From Candidatus Caldisaccharidevorator malaysiensis (GTDB lineage: Bacteria > Armatimonadota > Fervidibacteria > Fervidibacterales > Fervidibacteraceae), in assembly GCA_025057575.1 (NCBI GenBank), contig JANXBO010000011.1, positions 1-63,537 on the forward strand: a stretch of 63,537 bases of DNA, read 5' to 3'. Positions within the stretch are counted from its first letter, which is position 1. Each line of letters opens with the position of its first letter. The position numbers were made by a program, and so were the translations under genes. Below, one piece after another: positions 27,309 to 34,971 of the stretch. Below the pieces are notes generated by a model that did no database searches, was not told the DNA's origin, and saw only the letters and a list, made by a program, of their open reading frames with translations.

Positions 27309-29102
27309 GTGTCCGATGATGGCTGGATGCAATTTCTCTTTTGGCTATTGATCCTTCTGCTGACGGCTTCCACCTTTGCCCGCCTCTCTGTTGCCCGCCA
27401 CCGCATAGCAACTCTCCGGACCCTGACCCTTTTTAGCCTAAGGATTCTTGTCATTGCCCTGTTCGTCATCCTCTTTTCACCTGTCACCGTCTCGGTCCCA
27501 ATATCCCAGAAGGAACAGCCAAGAATAGCCTTGGTCGTGGACGACTCCCTGACCGTTGATCCTCGGGAAAGGTCTCAATCAGTAAAGTCCCTTCTGTCCA
27601 AACTGTCGCCGATGGTTCAGTGGACGATCTGGCGTTTTGGTCGGGAATTGGAACCCGTCAGCCAACCCTCTGATTGGAAGACTTCCGGTCAGCCCGAGTC
27701 TCGGCTTTCGGAAGCATTAAGAGAGGTTTGCCAAAAGGTTCAACCCGACTGGCTGATCCTGCTTTCTGACGGGCAGGACACCAAACCCTTGAAGGATTCG
27801 GTCATCCTGTCCTCGTTGCGGGCTAAGGGAACGAGGCTGCTTTGGTGCCCTTTGAGGCATCGCATTTTGCAGAACTTTTCGGTTAAGGCTTCGCCATCCT
27901 ATCAGTCGGTCTTTTCCGGGGAAACAGCATCCGTAGTGGTCACCGTCCAGAGAACGGGAGGGACCGACCGAACGACCTGTCGCCTCAGTCTTTATGAAGG
28001 GCGCCAGCGCCTGCGCTCCGAGATTCTCGCTTTGGACCGTGGTCAGACCGTTGCGAGAACCTGGACGGTTGCACCAATGAAAAAAGACTGGAACATCGTT
28101 CGGGTTGAGGTGGAAAGTGTTGACGGTTGGAAGGAAGATAACCGAACGGAAGTCGCCATTTGGAAGGCGCCGACGAAACTAAGGGTCCTGTTAGTCGCCT
28201 TCCCACCTTCTTGGGATTTCACCTTTGTCAAGAGGGCTCTGGAGTCGGATACGAATCTGGAAATCGTCAGCCTCGTTGGTCTTTCCGAAGGCAAGTTTTT
28301 TGCGACAGGACCTGAACATCTCATCCCCGTCACCGACGATTGGACGAAGAAGTTTCACTGTCTCGTGGTCTTTACTCGCGGGCTTTCCAACTCATTCCCT
28401 GTTTCTCCGTTGTCCATCGTTGGGTTCCTGAAACGGGGTGGAGGGGTGATTTGGGTTGGTCCTGCAGCCCAAGGTTGGAATGCCCGGCTCTTTGGGCTGC
28501 CGCCACGAATGCAGATAAGTGACCCGATCACCGGCGGATCGGCTGAGGTGGTTCTAGAAGATCCTTTGGGAAGTGCCGTTGGCTCAGTTCCGGATTGGGA
28601 AGAGGGACGCACTATCCAGCCCTTAGACCCGTCGGTCAACATCGCCGCTCGGCACCACGGAAAACCGTTGCTTGTCTGGTGGGAAGAAGGTCCTGGTCGC
28701 CTCGTTTTCTTCCCTGCCTCCGGTGCCTGGCCATCGGTGATGGGGCAAGAGACTCAAAAGGCAAAAGTGTTCTCATCCTTTTGGCAAAAGGTCGTTCGGT
28801 TTGTTTCCAGTCCCGAAAAAGAATGGCAGGGGGAACTCCCGCAACTGGCTACCGGAAGAGAGCTGCCGGACGAGTGGACAACCCCTCCGGACGGACAGCG
28901 GTTGAGACGCCTGGCTGCCGCAACAGGAGGGGCGACGATGCCCGTTGAGCAGATGGTCGCGTTTTTTCAAAAAAATGCTACAACGTCCCCTCAAGTCGCC
29001 GATATCACGATTCCCCTCTCGTCGCTCCCCATTTTATACCTTCTGTTAACAGGACTTTTGTTGTTGGAATGGTGGCTGGTGCGCCGAAGTGGGTTAGGTT
29101 AG
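27309..29102 (+). CDS. Membrane protein with VWA-like domain
   Basis: A 597-residue protein with two N-terminal membrane helices (about 8-25 and 38-58) and one at the C-terminus (about 572-592), resembling the aerotolerance/BatA-like and amidotransferase-like VWA membrane proteins. The segment after the second helix, R-I-A-L-V-V-D-D-S-L-T-V-D, looks like a degenerate VWA metal site: canonical D-x-S-x-S becomes D-D-S-L-T. W-L-I-L-L-S-D-G-Q-D-T follows near residue 158. A carbohydrate-binding-like beta region and a glutamine-amidotransferase-like fold (G-G-G-V-I-W-V-G) come later. Function is unknown. Its end overlaps the convergent glycosylase gene by four bases. Confidence 0.78.
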   Translation: MSDDGWMQFLFWLLILLLTASTFARLSVARHRIATLRTLTLFSLRILVIALFVILFSPVTVSVPISQKEQPRIALVVDDSLTVDPRERSQSVKSLLSKLSPMVQWTIWRFGRELEPVSQPSDWKTSGQPESRLSEALREVCQKVQPDWLILLSDGQDTKPLKDSVILSSLRAKGTRLLWCPLRHRILQNFSVKASPSYQSVFSGETASVVVTVQRTGGTDRTTCRLSLYEGRQRLRSEILALDRGQTVARTWTVAPMKKDWNIVRVEVESVDGWKEDNRTEVAIWKAPTKLRVLLVAFPPSWDFTFVKRALESDTNLEIVSLVGLSEGKFFATGPEHLIPVTDDWTKKFHCLVVFTRGLSNSFPVSPLSIVGFLKRGGGVIWVGPAAQGWNARLFGLPPRMQISDPITGGSAEVVLEDPLGSAVGSVPDWEEGRTIQPLDPSVNIAARHHGKPLLVWWEEGPGRLVFFPASGAWPSVMGQETQKAKVFSSFWQKVVRFVSSPEKEWQGELPQLATGRELPDEWTTPPDGQRLRRLAAATGGATMPVEQMVAFFQKNATTSPQVADITIPLSSLPILYLLLTGLLLLEWWLVRRSGLG

Positions 29103-29851
29103 ACGCTGTCGGGAGCCCTGGAGGAAGCCTTTTGCACGGCTTGACGGACCACTTCCTCCAACATCGCTACCGTGAGGCGACCGGTGTTGGTGTTCTGGCG
29201 GCTGGGATGGTAGGAGGCGATAATCTCCAAGTTCCCCAAACCTCTTGGGTCCGGAACAGAGTAATGAAGACCGTGACCAAAGCGCCATCGGACTATGTGC
29301 GCCTTCCCTTCAAATCCTTGCGATTGGGACAGTTCTTTCAGGGCAGCAAGGACACCTTGAAAGGCTATCTGTCCTAAAGCGACAATGACCCGCACCTGCT
29401 TGAGAATCTTTAGTTCCTCAACGAGGAAAGGACGGCAGTTAACGAGTTCTGAAGGGAGCGGTTTATTTTTGGGAGGGGCGCATCGGCAGACAGCCGTAAG
29501 GAAACAGCCAAAAAGTTTCAGCCCATCTTTGCGATGGTCCGAAGTGGGCTGGTTCGCCAGACCGCACCGATAGAGGGCTTCCATCAGGGTGCGCGCCGAT
29601 CCATCGCCGGTGAACATTCGCCCCGTCCTGTTTCCTCCGTGGGCAGCCGGAGCCAAACCAACGAAGAGAATAGATGCCTGAGGATCGCCAAAGCCCGGAA
29701 CGGGTTTGCCCCAGTAGGTCCAGTTCTCAAACGGCTTGGTTTTCTTCTGAGCGATCTGAGACCGATACGCCACCAGTCGGGGACAAAGCCGGCACCGGAC
29801 AATGCGCACCGTCAGCTGGTGGAGGGCTTTGGTTAGGCTCGTTCGCCCCAT
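29099..29851 (-). CDS. udgB: Family 5 (UDGb-type) uracil-DNA glycosylase
   Basis: A 250-residue base-excision repair enzyme removing uracil and possibly hypoxanthine. N-terminal C-R-L-C-P-R and later cysteines near 120 can bind a 4Fe-4S cluster. Motif 1 is G-L-A-P-A-A-H-G-G-N-R-T-G-R-M-F-T-G-D, with alanine where family 4 has a catalytic acid, which is characteristic of UDGb. Motif 2 is H-P-S-R-Q-N-T-N-T-G. The ATG at 29851 overlaps the nadK 3' end by 19 bases and lacks a clear ribosome-binding site, so coupling to nadK is likely. Confidence 0.92.
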   Translation of the reverse strand: MGRTSLTKALHQLTVRIVRCRLCPRLVAYRSQIAQKKTKPFENWTYWGKPVPGFGDPQASILFVGLAPAAHGGNRTGRMFTGDGSARTLMEALYRCGLANQPTSDHRKDGLKLFGCFLTAVCRCAPPKNKPLPSELVNCRPFLVEELKILKQVRVIVALGQIAFQGVLAALKELSQSQGFEGKAHIVRWRFGHGLHYSVPDPRGLGNLEIIASYHPSRQNTNTGRLTVAMLEEVVRQAVQKASSRAPDSV

Positions 29852-30693
29852 CGAAGTTTCTGGCGCAGACGTTCGTAGAAAGAGGTTTTTTTGCAGCGAA
29901 CGATCCGGGCTTTTTCCAAAGCCACTGCCACCTCAATACGGTCATTGGCGACGATCGGATAACGCAACTGACCATCCAAACTGATTTCCCCATCAACGAT
30001 TCGGCGCTGAGGAAGGAGCGTAATGCTCACCCGAGATTGGTCCGAGAGGACCAAAGGGCGAATGGTCAACGAGTGGGGTGCCAACGGCAACAACAAGAGA
30101 GCCGGCACATCAGGAGCCAGGATGGGTCCACCGAGCGAAAGAGAGTAAGCCGTTGACCCAGTAGGAGTGGCCACAAGGACACCGTCGGAAGGATACCGAC
30201 AAACGAAATGGTCATTCAAACAGACTTCCCACTGCGGCAAAGGTGCTTCCACAGACTTGATGGCTAAGACATCATTAAGCGCCAGACCCTGAAAAAGGAC
30301 CTGTTCCGACCGCCAGACAGAACCCGAGAGAAGGGTTCGCTCTTCTATCCAAAAATCTCCATTGGCGACTGCCGAAAGGGCTTGGGCGGCATCGTCCCTT
30401 TCGGCTTCCGTGAGGAAACCAAACCCTCCCAGCCGAATCCCCAAAACGGGTATGTGATAGGGGGCTGCCATACGGGCTGCAGACAAAACGGAACCGTCAC
30501 CGCCCAGAGCAATGATCAGGTCAATCTGGTCAAGGGGCAAGGGATCGTATCCGGACGACGATCCGAGAAGTTCGGCTGCCTCAGTGGAAAGAAAGACTTC
30601 TCTGCCCAAGCGCTCCAGGTTTTCCGTCAGATCCCGAAGCGCCTCTTCAATTCCGGCTTTGTGTAGGGCTGCGACAACGGCGACCCGCCGCAA
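29833..30693 (-). CDS. nadK: NAD kinase
   Basis: A 286-residue kinase making NADP from NAD. The G-G-D-G-S motif (about residues 64-68) carries the catalytic aspartate; A-L-N-D-V (about 138-142) and T-P-T-G-S-T-A-Y-S-L-S-L-G-G-P are the other conserved NAD-binding stretches. The start is TTG 30693, eight bases downstream of AAGGGGG. It is the middle gene of a TPR-nadK-udg operon, with a gap of only four bases from the TPR stop. Confidence 0.95.
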   Translation of the reverse strand: MRRVAVVAALHKAGIEEALRDLTENLERLGREVFLSTEAAELLGSSSGYDPLPLDQIDLIIALGGDGSVLSAARMAAPYHIPVLGIRLGGFGFLTEAERDDAAQALSAVANGDFWIEERTLLSGSVWRSEQVLFQGLALNDVLAIKSVEAPLPQWEVCLNDHFVCRYPSDGVLVATPTGSTAYSLSLGGPILAPDVPALLLLPLAPHSLTIRPLVLSDQSRVSITLLPQRRIVDGEISLDGQLRYPIVANDRIEVAVALEKARIVRCKKTSFYERLRQKLRWGERA

Positions 30694-30697
30694 ACCC

Positions 30698-32341
30698 TCA
30701 TCCCCCTTTGGTCAACATCTGGCGGGTTACTTCCAAGTTTCTCCGAGCAATCGGATGATCCGGGCTGATCTTTAGGACCCTCTCAAACCAAGAAGCCGCT
30801 TCCTCATAGCGACCCTTCTCAAAGGACACCAAACCCAAGCCCATCAGAGCGTCGATGCTGTTGGCGTTGATCCGAAGCGCCTCCTGATAGGCTTGCTCGG
30901 CACCGGCCCACTTTCTCAAAGAGTAGGCGCAGAAGCCCAAGATAAGGTAAGCGTCCTCGCTCTTTGGTCGGGACCGAAGCACCTGACGACACCACTCCAT
31001 TGCCTTTTCAAAAGCGCCCCTATCCACCATCAAGCGTGCCATCTCTAACAAAACATCAGGGTCCTTGCTCGTTTTCAACAGTTCGGTCAGAAGAGAATGA
31101 GCCTGCTGGCGGGCTTGTTGGGCTTCTTTCTCTTTGGCGAGCCCTTGCTGTGCCTTTCCCAGCAGGCGCCACCCTCGTGCTAAGTTCAAGCGGACCACAT
31201 CGGTAATGTTCCCGGACTTGATTGCGGACAGCCTTTTGACGGCTTCCTCGGCGACGGTCAACGCTTGCTCAAATGCCCGTCTCACCAGCAGTTGAGCCGT
31301 TAAATCCAGTTCCAGAGCCGCTAAATTGACCGAAACAACAGGATCGTCTTTGACTTTTAGGGCGGACCGGAAGGTCTCCATCGCCTTCTGATCTTGCTTG
31401 AGCCCAAGATACGCCCAGCCGAGAATCTGAAGGGCAGAAAAGTTTTGCGGATCCCGCTCCAAAGTCCGCCGCACGACCGCCACGGCGTCCGACCAGCGTC
31501 CTAAGGAGCCATAAGCCAGACCCAGTTGGACCGAGGCATCGGAACCGTTCCCTGAAAGGGCGACTGCCCTCTCCAGTGGTGCCACCGCCTCTTTCCACAA
31601 CCCCAATTTCCCTAAAACCCGTCCCAAAGAAAGATGGTAGTCAGCGACTTGCGGTGCTAAGGCGGCTGCTTGACCGTAGAAAATCGCCGCACGAGACCAT
31701 TGATGGATCCCCTCGTTAGCCCGTCCCGCCAGATACTGGAACTCGGGGTTTGCCCATTGCTGGAGCCCGAGGCTTTTGAGCACATCCAGAGCCTTATCGT
31801 AGTCCTGACTCATCATCACCAGGACCTCGCCCCAAGTCGCCTTAACTTTGTCGGCAGGGAGGGGTCTGCCCAGAGAAAGAAAAGCCCGTTCCGCTGTTTT
31901 GTGCGCCTCCCGAGCCTGCCCGGCGGTCAAATACGCTCTGATCAAGTAAAGATGCCCCTCGCTCAAGTCGGGTTTCACCCGAAGCGCCTTCTCATAACAA
32001 TCAATTGCCTTGGCTAATTCCTTTGAACCCGTCTGATACGCAATGCCCAGATTGACCAGAGCCGTTGCCTGCAGCGCTGGGGCAAGGTTCAGTTGAGTCG
32101 CCTGCTGAAGGGGTCCGATTGCCTCTTTGGCTTCTCCTTTCTCCAACAGAATGGTTCCTATCCAAAGCCAACTTTCGCCGTCTTTTGGATTGGCGCTGAC
32201 AATTTTTCTAAAAAGAGCAAGAGATTCTTCTAAGCGACCCGCCTCGTATAATTGGACAGCTGTTTCAAAGTCACTGGCAAACGCTCCCCAAACGCCAGAG
32301 CACAGTAGGCAAAAGAGCCCAATTGCCGCAATGGAGCGCAT
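30698..32341 (-). CDS. Secreted tetratricopeptide-repeat protein
   Basis: A 547-residue protein with a signal peptide (S-I-A-A-I-G-L-F-C-L-L-C-S-G-V-W-G-A-F-A, cleavage near residue 22). The remainder is almost entirely TPR units: repeated W-L-W-I-G, A-L-V-N-L-G-I-A-Y, A-L-R-V-K-P-D-L and A-Y-L-I-L-G-F patterns at about 34-residue spacing, at least ten units. Such solenoids are protein-interaction scaffolds; the partner is not evident. It is the first gene of the operon with nadK and the glycosylase, but no functional link is known. Confidence 0.9.
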   Translation of the reverse strand: MRSIAAIGLFCLLCSGVWGAFASDFETAVQLYEAGRLEESLALFRKIVSANPKDGESWLWIGTILLEKGEAKEAIGPLQQATQLNLAPALQATALVNLGIAYQTGSKELAKAIDCYEKALRVKPDLSEGHLYLIRAYLTAGQAREAHKTAERAFLSLGRPLPADKVKATWGEVLVMMSQDYDKALDVLKSLGLQQWANPEFQYLAGRANEGIHQWSRAAIFYGQAAALAPQVADYHLSLGRVLGKLGLWKEAVAPLERAVALSGNGSDASVQLGLAYGSLGRWSDAVAVVRRTLERDPQNFSALQILGWAYLGLKQDQKAMETFRSALKVKDDPVVSVNLAALELDLTAQLLVRRAFEQALTVAEEAVKRLSAIKSGNITDVVRLNLARGWRLLGKAQQGLAKEKEAQQARQQAHSLLTELLKTSKDPDVLLEMARLMVDRGAFEKAMEWCRQVLRSRPKSEDAYLILGFCAYSLRKWAGAEQAYQEALRINANSIDALMGLGLVSFEKGRYEEAASWFERVLKISPDHPIARRNLEVTRQMLTKGG

Positions 32342-32444
32342 CGCTTCTCCTCACCTCAATCCCATCACGGGGAGCCCCTGCGGTTAAGCGGGCGCTCAGC
32401 GGTAAGTTTATCACGATAAGACTTTTTAAAGGTTCTTTTTTGGT

Positions 32445-32981
32445 ATGGAAAAGGTCACCATCAGGTTTTTTCAGGCACGTTCATACTTGGAGTCGGTGAG
32501 AGCCGTGACAGACTGGTTCAAAGAACTGGAGGATCGTCTCCCGACGCTGGGTCATCGCAATTGGCTGGCGATCGTGGATATGGCTTTTCCTGACCTGGTC
32601 GCCCCTGGGATCGTCAAGATATGGACCAATGCCGACCTTTTGCGAGTCCTGAGCGACTGTCTGAGGCTGATTCAACGGTTCCCCCATATAAAGCCTATCT
32701 TGTGGCTGGATCGGGAGTTGGACTTTGTTCGGGAGGAAGAGGCTCCCGGCATTTCCCAATACCGAGAAAACCTTAAGGTGACCCTTGAAAAGCTCCCCGT
32801 GAAACAAGAAAATCACGAGGACATCATCAAGAGGTTAGATGAGGCGGGGCGGACCTTTACCGTTGTCCTTCTTAAAACGCGAACGTGCCTGCCCTACTCG
32901 TCTGTCTTTGTGGAATTAGAGTGCGGCTACTGGGACAAAACGAGAGAATCGCACCTAAGGGAAAGGCTGGTGTCACCGTAG
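32445..32981 (+). CDS. RbsD/FucU-like sugar mutarotase family protein (tentative)
   Basis: A 178-residue soluble protein. L-G-H-R-N-W-L-A-I-V-D-M-A-F-P (about 36-50) parallels the L-G-H-G-D-x-I-x-I-x-D-A-x-F-P region of RbsD/FucU pyranase/mutarotase proteins, and the end L-K-T-R-T-C-L-P-Y-S-S-V-F-V-E-L-E-C-G-Y-W resembles their C-terminal conserved strand. The assignment is from memory of the family and moderate. If right, it would interconvert anomeric or ring forms of a sugar, in line with the carbohydrate genes nearby. It starts at ATG 32445 and ends on a strong bidirectional hairpin. Confidence 0.55.
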   Translation: MEKVTIRFFQARSYLESVRAVTDWFKELEDRLPTLGHRNWLAIVDMAFPDLVAPGIVKIWTNADLLRVLSDCLRLIQRFPHIKPILWLDRELDFVREEEAPGISQYRENLKVTLEKLPVKQENHEDIIKRLDEAGRTFTVVLLKTRTCLPYSSVFVELECGYWDKTRESHLRERLVSP

Positions 32982-33011
32982 GGGCGGGCACTAAAGGCAA
33001 GCGCCCGCCCC
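32981..33011. terminator. Bidirectional terminator hairpin
   Basis: GGGGCGGGC (32981-32989) and GCCCGCCCC (33003-33011) form a perfect 9-bp GC stem with a 13-nt loop, between the convergent genes ending at 32981 and 33025. The following bases on the plus strand are pyrimidine-rich (TTCCTTGATCTTCC) but without a long T run. Confidence 0.7.
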
Positions 33012-33024
33012 TTCCTTGATCTTC

Positions 33025-33591
33025 CTAACTTCCCTTAAACAAGTCCTTAATCGCCTGCTTAACCTTGTCAAAGTCCTTCTGGTCTACGTTGATCATTTTG
33101 GCAGAAAGGGTCTTGTTGCGGTAGACGAAGACGATGTTCTTCAGGTCGTCCGAAAGGGCGATCTTAAACAGTTGGAGGTAGGAGTCCCGTCGCTTCTCTG
33201 GAAGGTAGCAGAGAGCGATCGCCTCTATCTTCTTCTCCTGAGCCAGTTTGGCGATCCGGTCCTTGGCGGTCGGATCAACCCATATAACGAAGGCGTAAAT
33301 CTCCTTCTTCTCTTTACGAAGTTCCTTGATCAGTTCCTCTAACTTCGCAACCAGACCGGCTGCGTTCTCCCCAGAATCCTTGTGAATCCAGACCTGGACC
33401 TGGGGAGTCATCCCGTATTTTCACACGGGACAGGTATCGGTCCCCTTATCGGGACCAGCAACGTGAATGGGATTGTAGGCGGGAACAGCGTCCCCGACCT
33501 TCAACCCCGTATCGGGCACCTTCTTCTCCCCCTCCTGCGCCCACAGGAGGACGGCAACAATTGCCGTAATCGGCACGATCAGCCAACGCAT
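33025..33591 (-). CDS. Predicted secreted thioredoxin-like selenoprotein (CxxU), in-frame TGA at 33421-33423
   Basis: One frame of 188 codons plus stop, interrupted by TGA at 33421-33423 (codon 57). Start ATG 33591 follows AAGGAAGG and gives a signal peptide (R-W-L-I-V-P-I-T-A-I-V-A-V-L-L-W-A-Q). The mature N-terminus has G-D-A-V-P-A-Y-N-P, then V-A-G-P-D-K-G-T-D-T-C54-P-V-TGA57-K-Y-G, and continues in frame as P-Q-V-Q-V-W-I-H-K into a thioredoxin-like alpha/beta body ending near D-L-F-K-G-S. Related secreted proteins, from memory, have cysteine at the TGA position, so selenocysteine would give a C-x-x-U redox motif. A SECIS-like hairpin follows the TGA. Ordinary annotation would split it into two ORFs (33421-33669 and 33025-33411). 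Selenocysteine machinery is not in the window; a C-to-TGA mutation is the alternative. Confidence 0.75.
33367..33407 (-). promoter_or_regulatory. Putative bacterial SECIS element
   Basis: In the minus-strand mRNA, CUCCCCAG (33407-33400) pairs perfectly with CUGGGGAG (33374-33367). Inside, UCCA/UGGA form a short upper stem capped by GGUC (33394-33391). The loop begins 26 nt after the UGA, within the spacing typical of bacterial SECIS elements, and GGUC is the apical sequence I recall from the E. coli fdhF element bound by SelB. The lower stem starts 13 nt after the UGA. Confidence 0.65.
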
Positions 33592-33767
33592 CGGCGTCCA
33601 CCTTCCTTTCGGATTTTCGGTTTCGGTATAGTTTGACGCAAGAGTGTCGCTACGGTTATTTTTCTCCAACTCTTATGTTGATCCTGATCAGGCAGCACCC
33701 CTGTGATTTTTAATGTTACATCCCTTTTTGTTTTTTCCGAGCCGATGAGTGCCCGCGCTACAAGCCC

Positions 33768-33796
33768 TTGACGCCAATCTTATCTTATGTTATACT
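33768..33796 (+). promoter_or_regulatory. Sigma70-type promoter for the TauE/SafE operon
   Basis: TTGACG at 33768-33773, exactly 17 bp, TATACT at 33791-33796. The start point would be near 33803, about 26 nt before the ATG of the small membrane gene. It is one of the best promoter matches in the window. Confidence 0.75.
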
Positions 33797-33828
33797 ATTC
33801 TGATAGAAATAGTAGGGAAAGAACGGAA

Positions 33829-34014
33829 ATGAGGGACCTTGTTCTCGTAGGGGTTGGAGCGCTTTTATTGGTCCTTTTCCACCACGACCTGACCGGTCAT
33901 TGGACCAAGGCGTTAGCCGCTATGGCGTTGTTTGCCCTTGTCGGTGCTGGGATGGGAGGGGTCGGGGAACGATTCCTCCTTTGGCTGATCCGGAGATTGG
34001 GGGATAGGTCGTAG
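33829..34014 (+). CDS. Small membrane protein preceding TauE/SafE permease
   Basis: A 61-residue protein with two hydrophobic helices: M-R-D-L-V-L-V-G-V-G-A-L-L-L-V-L-F then A-L-A-A-M-A-L-F-A-L-V-G-A-G-M. It ends with the basic stretch L-I-R-R-L-G-D-R. I do not recognise a family. ATG 33829 follows AGGGAAAG and the predicted promoter; an in-frame start at 33787 would lie upstream of the -10 hexamer and is rejected. Its stop is immediately followed by the ATG of the TauE/SafE gene, so it is translated with it and may be a small accessory subunit. Confidence 0.7.
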   Translation: MRDLVLVGVGALLLVLFHHDLTGHWTKALAAMALFALVGAGMGGVGERFLLWLIRRLGDRS

Positions 34015-34971
34015 ATGGACAACTTTTTTGCTCTCTGGACGCTGGGTTTTTTGGTGGGAGTTGTAGGGGGCTTTTTTGGGATCGGGGGCGCCTCCATTGT
34101 GACCCCTGCCCTTAACCTCTTGGGGTTCCGAATGCCGATCGCCATCGGCACGGACCTGGTCCATATTTTTGGGAAATCGGTTTCGGCGACCCTTAAGCAC
34201 GGTGAGTTAGGTCATCTGGACTGGAAAATCGCCGTCCTGCTGGCTTTGGGAACGATCCCCGGTGTAGAGATCGCCGCTCGACTGGTTTTTTTCTGGAACG
34301 AAAGGGGGATTGTGGATCAGTCTGTCCGCTGGATTCAAATGGTCGTCTTGGGTGCCCTCGCTTTAATGGTCTTGTCGGAGCAAGTTTTTAAACGACACGG
34401 CGGTTTCAGCAACTGGAGAGGATTTTTGGCACGGATTCCGATTCCGCCCTACTTTGACAGCCCAGTGTCCCACCTGTCCCGAGCCTCCGTTTGGGGTTTC
34501 ATCGGACTGGGTCTGTTTACGGGATTTATGGCGGGTATGCTGGGCGGTGGTGGGGGAACAGTCCGAGTCCCGGCGATGATCTACCTTTTGGGGATGCCTG
34601 CCAAAGTGGCAGTCGGCACTGACTTGATTGAACTCCTTTTGTCAGCGGGATATGGGTCCTTTGTCTACATCTCCCAAGGGCAGGTGGACCTGCTTTCGGC
34701 GTTAGTAATGCTGTTTGGCGGTGCCTTTGGCGCCCGACTGGGGGCGATGGCAACTTTCTATAGTCCCTCCCGTCAGTTAAGGGGGCTCTTGGGGATTCTC
34801 CTCGCTGCTTCCTTCTTAGCCGTCACGATGAAACAGTTTCGCTTCGGGGGGACCCTTTTGCCTCTGACGGTCTTAGGTTTGACGGCTTTTGGAATTGCCC
34901 TCTTTGTTCTTTGGATTTTAGTTACAAACCTATGGGTCCCCCGTCGCCTCTCGGTAGAGCAGAGACGATAG
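34015..34971 (+). CDS. TauE/SafE family sulfite/anion exporter-like permease
   Basis: A 318-residue polytopic membrane protein with about eight helices. The first half has G-F-F-G-I-G-G-A-S-I-V-T-P-A-L and T-D-L-V-H-I-F, and the second half repeats this as G-M-L-G-G-G-G-G-T-V-R-V-P-A and T-D-L-I-E-L-L. This internal duplication is the hallmark of the TauE/SafE (DUF81) family, whose members export sulfite, sulfoacetate or other organosulfur anions. ATG directly abuts the stop of the upstream small gene. Substrate is unknown. Its 3' end overlaps the convergent LuxE-like gene by 42 bases. Confidence 0.9.
   Translation: MDNFFALWTLGFLVGVVGGFFGIGGASIVTPALNLLGFRMPIAIGTDLVHIFGKSVSATLKHGELGHLDWKIAVLLALGTIPGVEIAARLVFFWNERGIVDQSVRWIQMVVLGALALMVLSEQVFKRHGGFSNWRGFLARIPIPPYFDSPVSHLSRASVWGFIGLGLFTGFMAGMLGGGGGTVRVPAMIYLLGMPAKVAVGTDLIELLLSAGYGSFVYISQGQVDLLSALVMLFGGAFGARLGAMATFYSPSRQLRGLLGILLAASFLAVTMKQFRFGGTLLPLTVLGLTAFGIALFVLWILVTNLWVPRRLSVEQRR

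Noticed and set aside
33025-33669. Two separate hypothetical ORFs (33421-33669 and 33025-33411) or a pseudogene
   Set aside because: Both halves lie in the same frame, join exactly at a TGA in a C-x-x-C-like context, and are followed by a SECIS-like hairpin, so a single recoded gene explains them better. A mutation remains possible.
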